A DNA stretch of 64,000 nucleotides. Origin: Pseudophaeomoniella oleicola (Eukaryota > Ascomycota > Eurotiomycetes > Phaeomoniellales > Phaeomoniellaceae). This document shows, piece after piece, positions 56,790-64,000 of this stretch. The position numbers and the translations under genes were made by a program. Where the stretch lies: positions 1-64,000 of the forward strand of contig QWDQ01000010.1 of assembly GCA_003868215.1 (NCBI GenBank), in the 5' to 3' direction. Below the pieces are notes generated by a model. That model did not search any database and was not told the origin of the DNA. It saw nothing but the letters and a program-made list of their open reading frames with translations. Position 1 is the first letter of the stretch. Each line of letters begins with the position of its first letter.

Positions 56790-58679
56790 ATGAGCTGGCC
56801 AAACGTGACCGGTCCAGCCTTCCAAACGAGGGCTACTGCTAAGGGATTGTCTAACGAAACATACTCAGAAATCCTAGCACAGATCCCTGAATGTCCGGTA
56901 CGGTCGGACCACCGAGGAATTGAAATTACTCGCTAACATGGGCAATCTAGTTTCAATGTCTTGAAGCCGCTGTAGCTTCCTCAGGCTGTAGTGGTCTCTA
57001 CGACACTGAGTGTTTATGTTCGGATGATCACTTTGCTACCATTGTACTAGCAACAAACTGCAGTTTCAGGAACTGCACCCTGAGAGATGGATATCGTGAG
57101 CTGTTGCCACCGACGGCACTCTCAAGGAGGAAGTACTGACCGATTCTAGGGCTAATTGAATCCGGTGCGGCCGTATGCAACGTACCACATGATTCCCGAG
57201 CTCTCGTTGTGCGAGTTCTCACAATGATGACAGGGATTATATCCTTGTTTGTAATCACCTTCCGTATCTATGCCAGACTTCGTGTGCTTGGCAGACTCTG
57301 GTGGGATGATTGGTTTCACGTCCTTGCTTTTTGCTTCACGGTCCCTCTGACAATTTTCAGCTGTTTATGTAAGTCACATCGTCCGAAAAAGCCTTCCTGT
57401 TCTAAAAGAAGCCGTTAGTATCGTATCATGGTTTTGGGTACCATGTCTACGATGTCAGCGTGACCAATACTATACGAGTATTACGGTGGTGTACGTTGAC
57501 TTCCAAGTGGAACGACGATGTATTTTATACTGAAGCTGCAGCAGTTTACGTGTGCCAAATTCTATGGGGCACAGTTATCCTTCTAATCAAGTTCTCCCTC
57601 CTATGTCTGTGGATTCGCATTTTCCCTGGCAGGCGTTTTCATCTGGCAGTCGGTGCGGTCATGATATTTACGGCAGTCTCATACCTTGTTACAGTCTTCA
57701 TGACCATTTTCCAGTGCCGACCGGTGCATGCTGCTTGGAACCCTGCGGCCAAATTTGCGACATGTCTAAACATCGCCTCGATAGCCGTCGCCAACGCTTG
57801 TACGAATCTTGCCACCGAGGTTGCAATTCTCTTACTTCCACTGCCGATGTTGACCTCCTTGAAGTTGAATTGGAGGAAGAAGTGGCTTCTGGTTGGGTTA
57901 TTCAGCGCAGGATTGCTGTAAGTCCCGTCTCCTATGTCATTTCCCCTAGTTACTGGTCCTGGAAGACCCAGAGAAATGCTTACACATCTAGTGTCATTGC
58001 GGTCAGCGGCGTGAGGTTGGCATTATTGCACCGTCTTGACCACTATCAAGACTTGACATGGGACAATGTATCTACAGTTTTATGGAGTAGTGCAGAGACT
58101 CTTGTGGCTCACTTTTGTGCTGCTGCCCTTGTAATTCGATCAATTTTCGTTCATTCAAGCAAGAAATCTCCAGGCGGATGCCCACCTTCTGTTCACGTCT
58201 ATGAGGAAAATAAGGCGCACAACCGTCCATCACCTTATGATCCCTCCGCAACCATCACAGATGGGATAATGGACAACAACGAGGTTGCAACTCGGCCCAC
58301 GTCCCCGAGGCCTCGAGAAGTGACATTTTCAATTCGGCCGAGACTACCCACACGAGGCTCTTCGCTGGGATACTACTACCAGCAAGCCACCTCGACCACA
58401 AAGCAAGTACCAGTAACACTCGAAAGGAATTCCTCCACCAAGTCATGGTATCGGCTCTACTATCTCCGATACAGGCAGCACGCAATCACGACTACTCCAA
58501 CCGCAAGCCTTCAAGCTAGCACCCGCCGCCCATCATCAAAACGCTCTGTCTCGTGGGAAGGGCCCACACTAGGCGGCCAAGTATCATATCATGAAGGACG
58601 CTGCTGCCTTGACCAACAACATAATTATCCAATGAGTGCGCCGCCACAACAACCAACATCTGAATGGCCATTCTCATAG
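56790..58679 (+). CDS. CFEM-domain PTH11-like G-protein-coupled receptor
   Basis: A Pezizomycotina-specific receptor that joins an extracellular CFEM domain to seven membrane spans (fungal rhodopsin-type domain); PTH11 itself senses surface cues in a plant pathogen. Exons 56790..56897, 56951..57095, 57150..57368, 57419..57917 and 57992..58679 join to 552 residues. The CFEM part runs through IPECPFQCLEAAVASSGCSG, TECLC, TNC, RNC and AAVC, which makes eight Cys, the full set. Spans follow, with YARLRVLGRLWWDDWFHVLA, YHGFGYHVYDVSVTN, LLIKFSLLCLWIRIF and ATEVAILLLPLPML. The long cytosolic tail is Ser/Thr/Pro-rich. No signal peptide precedes the CFEM from the chosen ATG, so the 5' end may be incomplete. 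Confidence 0.87.
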
Positions 58680-59804
58680 CCACCTCATCAGCCATCACGT
58701 TTGATTTCATAGTAGGACACCATGTCATTAGGGTAAGCGACGGATGATGCCTTGATGTTGAATCCGGATATTCAACTGAAGCATTACATAAACCGGGTTG
58801 TCCTCATTCGAACAGACATACCTCTCCATTCCCGAGCCAGGGCAATTTACTCCAGCGGATTTGCCGCGAATCAGTCTCCTGTTCAGACAGCCATATTGGC
58901 ACGATTGTTCAACATGTTCAGCTTACCATTGCCAAGTTACCCCTCAACAATCTATACCGCCAAACTATTACAGAGGCAATCACACGAAAAAGCGCCTTGT
59001 CCGGTGCGCATTTTGACTGTCGAACCACTCGGCAGTGCGGATCATTTTCGGATACGCTGCACATGTCGATCCCGAACGGCAGGTCGCAAAAGAAGGGTGT
59101 TTTTCAAGAGTACGGGATGATGCTTTATCACGAATCCGACAGAAAGATAGGATTGCGGATGGGCTTCAAGGAAGTGTAGAGAGAGCTGGTCTACCTCATG
59201 GTGCTGATTGAGGTCTCAGCGTGTGTCTCCCCCGGGGCTAGCGTTAAAACGACCGTATAAACGTCACGGGTCAGCCACGTTCTGAACAAAACCACCTTGA
59301 CGATTTGCTTGGGCAAGTAGCGTTTTATACGTCGAGGACTAGCATAAAACGCATCGGCATTTTTCCTTTTTCTTTTCCCCACCTTGAGCAATGTCTAGTT
59401 TTAGCAGCAAGCAGCTATGAACACAACGTGCTTGCTTCACGAGACTTGACAGTCAGTAATTAGTGGTCTCAATCAATTAGACACAACAATTATATATCTT
59501 CGACAAACTAGCTATTACATCATATCTTAAGTACCTTAGGCAGGCAGATAAGCAGGTAGGTAAGCTGCCTAGGTAGATTTGAGCTAATTACATGATGAAT
59601 TGAAGTGATGATGTGATATAAATTGGGAATCTACACTCCAGGTTCTTGCAAGACTTCTAGAAAGGTAAGTTACTAACTTCCCCTTGTCTACCTACGCCAA
59701 CCGGACCGGACCGGATCAGACCAGACTACTCGCTTCCTTTCTTATGCCATTTTCTTTTTTTTTACCCCCCGGTCCCCCCCCCTTCTCTTCTATATTGCAC
59801 AAGA
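58680..59804. other. Convergent spacer with inverted repeats
   Basis: No supported gene. A perfect 9-base inverted repeat, GCGTTTTAT at 59320-59328 and ATAAAACGC at 59344-59352, has a 15-base loop, and a related copy lies near 59241-59262. TAGGTA palindromes occur near 59555-59576, and a CGGAC repeat near 59701-59715. Confidence 0.5.
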
Positions 59805-61294
59805 TCACCGACCCCCTCTCTTCTCATCCTCAACCAACCGTCTCAACCCCTCCAACTCCTCCTGCCTTTTTTTCAAATGCATCTCCAACCCCCCGACCTG
59901 TTCGCCCACGAGTTCCAGATCCTCGCGCAATCTCTTCAGGTCTTGGAGGTCTTTTGCTTTTGTTCCTGGTTCTCCACCGCCGCCGCCGCCGCCGTTCAAG
60001 TCTAGGTACAGACGTTGTTTGTATTCGAGGAGTTGTTGGGCTTCGCGCTTGACGAGCGTCCAGTTCGTCTTGCCCGCTTGTTGGTGTTGGCGGTTGGCCG
60101 GGTTGGATGGGTCGCCGCGAGCGAGACGGCGTTTTTCGACGGCGGAGAGGGCGGATTCGTGTTGGGATTCGAGTTCGCGCAGTTCGCGCAGCAGGCGGAC
60201 TTTTTCGAGGTCTTCGTCTTCGACGACGTCGTCGAAGTTGGTGCCTTTGGTGATCGGAGCGCCACCACCGCCACGGCCGAGACGACTGAGATAGGTATCG
60301 CCGAATTTGGCTTTGCGGCCGGTCGAGGTGTCTTCGTCGTAGCGTTGGGCAGGGCGGTTGTTGCGGGTGCTGTCGATTTGGTAGTCGATTTTGTTGGATT
60401 CGAAGGAGGCGCGGAGGGATGGGGGCACGGCGCGAGGGATTCGGTAGCCTTCGTGGCGGTAGTTGAGGATGTGGAGGAATGCCAAAGCGGCGTCTTTGCT
60501 GATCGTGGGGGATGCGGAGGGGTTGATCAGATTCCAGGCGCTGCGGATGTCGGTATCTGGGACGTCGAGGGAGGAATAGAGCGGATCGAGAGTTTGAACT
60601 GTAAGCAAAAATTTGGTCAGCCTTTTCAAATGTCTTTTAGAAGTACATCTGCATTCCGTAGAAACAGGATGGAGAGAGAAAGACGAACATGATATCTCCC
60701 CTCTCCTATCTTTATTCGCCGAATATATCTCCTCGTATTTCCGTTTATCTTGCGGCGACATATACCATTCGAACCCGTCCTTCAACCCCGCCGCGTCATC
60801 ATCATCGTCGTCCTCTATCCGTTCGAATTGCGAACCGCCTCCTGTCAGTGCTTTGTTGGCTTGCACCAGATGCGCTTTCGATTCCGGCACCAGCCAGTCC
60901 GGTAATGTTCTCGGGACATCTTGATATTCCTTTATAAAACCGAAGTAAAATGTCAGTTAGGTGTCCTTCGGGAGTAAATTATCGGTAGTGGCGCCAATAA
61001 TCCATCATATAGACAAACGACCAGGGGTAGTAGAGAGAGACAGTTAAGACTGACACCGTTAACAAGGTCAAAAATCAACCTCATCGCAACACAAAACTCC
61101 TCAAAGTCCAACTCGCCATCGCCATCCACGTCGGCAAGATCCCACACTCTCTCGAGCTGATCATCTCGTAATTGACTGTTGCGGAGCACCTGCGCGGCCT
61201 GTAAGTTGTTGAGCCGTTGTTGACCCTGCGAGAGCGAGGAGAAGATCTCCCAGTACCGATCAATTTCCCATTGCTCGATCTTTTTTTGCGACAT
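59805..61294 (-). CDS. END3: Actin cytoskeleton-regulatory complex protein END3
   Basis: END3 works with PAN1 and SLA1 in actin patch assembly and the internalisation step of endocytosis. Three exons, 61055..61294, 60689..60929 and 59805..60598, join to 424 residues. The N-terminal EH domain starts [18 protein letters not shown] and holds an EF-hand loop [12 protein letters not shown] (about 55-66). The second EH-like part is [20 protein letters not shown]. The C-terminal third is a coiled coil. Both donors are weak: GTCAGT for intron 1 and GTTCGT for intron 2. Intron 2 is 90 nt and contains no stop in frame, so reading through it would insert 30 residues. A Gly run (GGC-coded) lies in the C-terminal part. 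Confidence 0.93.
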
Positions 61295-61785
61295 TGTCTT
61301 TTTGAGTTGTGTATGTATGTATCACGAGACCAGACCGATTGATGGGCGGGTTTAAATTGGTAGATACGGGGGGAGTTTTGAAGCTGCTGCGGTGGTGGTC
61401 AATAACTAATGGCGCAGTTGGAGCTCCAGCTCCGGATCGTCATCGCTGTGGAGTAAAGCTCGTGCCGGTAGTGACCCGCTAGTAACTGTCTGATATTTGA
61501 AGTAAAACGTACTGTATAATAGATACTTTGAGAAGCCCTCAATCTAGAAGATTTCTATTCTACTACGCTGCATGAATAGTAATATATGCTACACTGTGAA
61601 ATGGACGACCTCGGTAGGACGCCGTTTGTACAGTATCCAACCTATCCTCAATGATGCTCCCTGTAAATGCTGCCTTTGTTTTACATTTTGACTCTTCGGA
61701 CCAGGAACAGTGACCCTTTTTGGGAGTAATGTACAGATTTGATGCTCCAGTCGTGAACCACTAACAGATTGGCGGATGGATAGCT
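61295..61785. other. Spacer END3 - MIA40
   Basis: About 490 bases between two minus-strand genes: END3 promoter and MIA40 3' region. I see no gene. Confidence 0.55.
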
Positions 61786-62926
61786 CTACTTCGACTTTCG
61801 CTCGCCCGTCGTCTCCTCACTGGCACTTGTTCCATCATGCCAAGCCTTCGGCATCAATTCCAAGCCCTCGTCGAATTTCTCTGCTGATTTTGCAGTAGAC
61901 TCTTGTGCAATTTTGGCTCTCTCGGTCGGGGTAGAACCCGAGAGATGATCCTTCGCAGTTGCAACAGCGGCGGCTACTGGTTGCGAATGCTCATTGGGAG
62001 AAACTTCTGCATCAGTTGCATTTACATGAGGTGCTGGGGATGTGGGTACCGAAGCTGGATGCTGTTGCGGTGACGACTCTTTTGATGGCTTGGAGACAGG
62101 TTCGCGACGGGTTGGAGGTGCATCGGCGGAAAGAATGGGCGACAATGGCAATGAAGTAGGCTCATCATCAAGCAGTCGTTTATCCGTTCCTTGTGATGGT
62201 GCAGAACCCCTCTGTTTTGCAAGTTCAGCATCCAATTCGGCCTCATCATCCTCCAATTCCGCGGCATAGATATCGGGATGGTCCCGGAAGCAATCTTGCA
62301 TTGCCTTGAACTTGTCGATACAGTCGAGACCTTTCGGTTCCTGCTCGCTGTAGACAAAGCAAGAGAACGCATTTCTGAAATCCTGTCCGCACGGTCCATG
62401 GGCCATACCACCTAGACATGGGCAATCCCAGTTGATCTCTCCTGTGACAGGATTAAAGGCTCCTTGTGAATCGGCCTCCTCCTCCAGGGCAGCCGGGTCG
62501 TCTGTCGCAATACCTTCGGATGTGGGCGGTAGAGGTGCATCAACAGCTTGACCTTGCTGCTGCTTTCGCGTAGACGCATACGATTCTACTGTCGGTAGTT
62601 GTTCTTCGACGTCCTGATGAGGATCCGTATCGAATCTCATTATTCCTGTAGGCGCGATAAAGTCAGCAAATTCTAGCTCTTGACCATTCCAGGAACTTGA
62701 GATCTGAGCCCAGGAACGTACTTTTCGTGTTGTCGGCGAAGACTGGGCTGGTATTGTAATAGTAGACACCTGCGATTGCAACGCCCCATCGTAGAGCGCT
62801 ATTCTTCCAGCTCCTCGACTTTTGATGGGAAGGAGCTGTGCTTAACAATCGTCTCGACGAAGGTTGCGTATTGCGCAAAGAAGATTGCGCTGAACGCAGT
62901 AACGAACGTGAGCTGTATCTGTACAT
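61786..62926 (-). CDS. MIA40: Mitochondrial intermembrane space import protein MIA40
   Basis: MIA40 is the oxidoreductase that traps and folds Cys-rich proteins entering the mitochondrial intermembrane space, and is reoxidised by ERV1. Exons 62722..62926 and 61786..62645 join to 354 residues. The N-terminus, [20 protein letters not shown], is Arg/Ser-rich like a mitochondrial presequence. It is followed by a membrane anchor near residues 47-62 ([16 protein letters not shown]). The active CPC motif (C143, C145) lies in [20 protein letters not shown]. The twin CX9C pairs are C154/C164 and C177/C187. An acidic, Ser/Pro-rich C-terminal tail of about 160 residues is longer than in yeast. It is divergent from the thiamine pyrophosphokinase gene. 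Confidence 0.95.
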
Positions 62927-63325
62927 GATGAAACGAAGCAGAGGAAGAAATGGGAGCTACCCTCAGAACATCTATCCTCGGTGGGTGTGGCGTGTTGAGA
63001 AGGTCAACTAGTATTCAAGAGCTCAAAAAGCTCCTCCAAAGATTTCCCAATGACGAACGCGATTTCTCAGCAATTGATTGGAGAGACGTCTTTTTTTGGA
63101 GTTTGATTCCGAGCGGGCCCGACGGCGGACGAAATTGAAAACCAGTGCCAAGGAATAGATAAGGACGAATGAACGTCAGCTTCGAGAATTGAATGACTTG
63201 TATGGGAGTACAAAGATATTGGCAACAGTTTGGGGTAGTAAGACATCTCTGACTGACACAATGTTATCATATATTCCTCTTTCACGGTAACCAAGTGCCA
63301 TTCAAGGCAGAGTTCTCAAGACATC
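62927..63325. promoter_or_regulatory. Divergent promoter MIA40 / thiamine pyrophosphokinase
   Basis: About 400 bases between two divergent start codons. I see no motif cluster and no gene. Confidence 0.45.
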
Positions 63326-64000
63326 ATGGACAACTACTGTGATTTAACCACCTTCTTCCGACCAGAAGAGCACTCTGTACCCTTCTCGATAGTCATCTTA
63401 AATCAACCCGTCAATGAGAAGGTATATAATGTGCTGTCACATTACGGTATGTACTTCCACTCTTCGTCGAGCTCCTTACAGCCCCCCTTTTGAGGACCAG
63501 CTATCGTATATGAAAGAAAGATGACCAATACTATACTCTGCAGCAAAATTAATAGTATGTGCCGACGGTGGAGCCGATCGCCTCCGCAAGTTGACTGCCG
63601 ATCCAACCAAGCCTCTCCGCCTACCAGATGTAATAATAGGAGACCTAGATTCTGTTACTCCAGAGACATTGTCCTATTACAAAGCTCAAGGTGTCGCCGT
63701 GGTCGAAGATGATGACCAATATTCTACCGATTTTACGAAAGCATTAAAATACATACGATCCAAGACGACTAGCGATACTGCTATCAATGACGGACAGCCA
63801 GGTTCAAAGATGGACGTTATCACGTTTGGAGGTCTAGGTGGCCGAGTAGATCAAGCCTTCTCTCAGATTCACCATTTATTTGCTGCCATTCGCAACCCAG
63901 AATGGCTCAATGGCAACATCTACCTTGTTGGAGAGGAAAGCATGAGTCTGATCCTTGGCAAAGGGAAAAACACCATTCTTTGTGGCCCGACGCCACCAAA
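63326..64000 (+). CDS. THI80: Thiamine pyrophosphokinase, 3' end beyond the window
   Basis: This enzyme transfers a pyrophosphate group from ATP to thiamine, making the cofactor thiamine diphosphate. Exon 1 is 63326..63446 and exon 2 starts at 63544; the frame stays open to the edge of the window, so the C-terminus is missing. The catalytic-domain signatures are present: KLIVCADGGADRLRKL, IIGDLDSVTPETLSYY (metal-binding Asp residues), QYSTDFTKALKYI and VITFGGLGGRVDQAFSQIHH. The start reads MDNYCDLTTFFRP, a normal beginning for fungal members. The C-terminal thiamine-binding subdomain should follow just outside the window. Confidence 0.93.

Overview
The window is nuclear DNA of a filamentous ascomycete (Pezizomycotina). 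The evidence is compact genes with short GT..AG introns, a CFEM-type PTH11-like receptor, a Clr5-ankyrin protein, a SUN-family wall protein, and fungal versions of NHP2, BMT6, MIA40 and END3. Class cannot be fixed from sequence alone; Leotiomycetes is only a weak guess. I saw no retroelement, virus-like element, CRISPR array, rRNA or convincing tRNA.

Layout, left to right. 0.8-4 kb: prohibitin PHB1 and complex III subunit QCR8 are divergent over a 303-bp promoter with four CCAAT boxes; the snoRNP protein NHP2 follows. 4.7-9.4 kb: a GH31 alpha-xylosidase and an F-box-like protein diverge from a region with a cluster of stress-element-like AGGGG/CCCCT motifs. 9.4-11.9 kb: an ill-defined stretch with two orphan reading frames. 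11.9-16.8 kb: a MetE-like zinc methyltransferase, a DUF202 membrane protein and a PP2A activator (PTPA/Rrd). 16.8-23.4 kb: a 6.6-kb gene-poor tract rich in microsatellites that ends in a probable long leader for a SUN-family cell-wall glucosidase. 26.9-33.1 kb: a Clr5-ankyrin protein, a coiled-coil golgin-like protein and a three-exon GPI-anchored secreted protein.

34-46.9 kb: a dense housekeeping block with endonuclease III (NTH1), the 25S rRNA methyltransferase BMT6, ribosomal protein L22, translin in ten exons, a small SAM methyltransferase and the RNA exonuclease REX3. 48.6-58.7 kb: an LPL1/ROG1-type lipase, a degenerate minisatellite, a three-finger C2H2-like regulator and a CFEM-GPCR. 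59.8-64 kb: END3, MIA40 and a thiamine pyrophosphokinase cut by the window edge.

The most notable observation is the NTH1 protein. The DNA-glycosylase domain is complete and is followed by a tail of about 410 residues holding 22 matches to the SUMO-attachment consensus (hydrophobic-K-x-E). This suggests a polySUMOylation platform fused to a base-excision-repair enzyme. Most multi-exon models were built by hand from splice signals, reading phase and family similarity, and their joined lengths are whole codon numbers.
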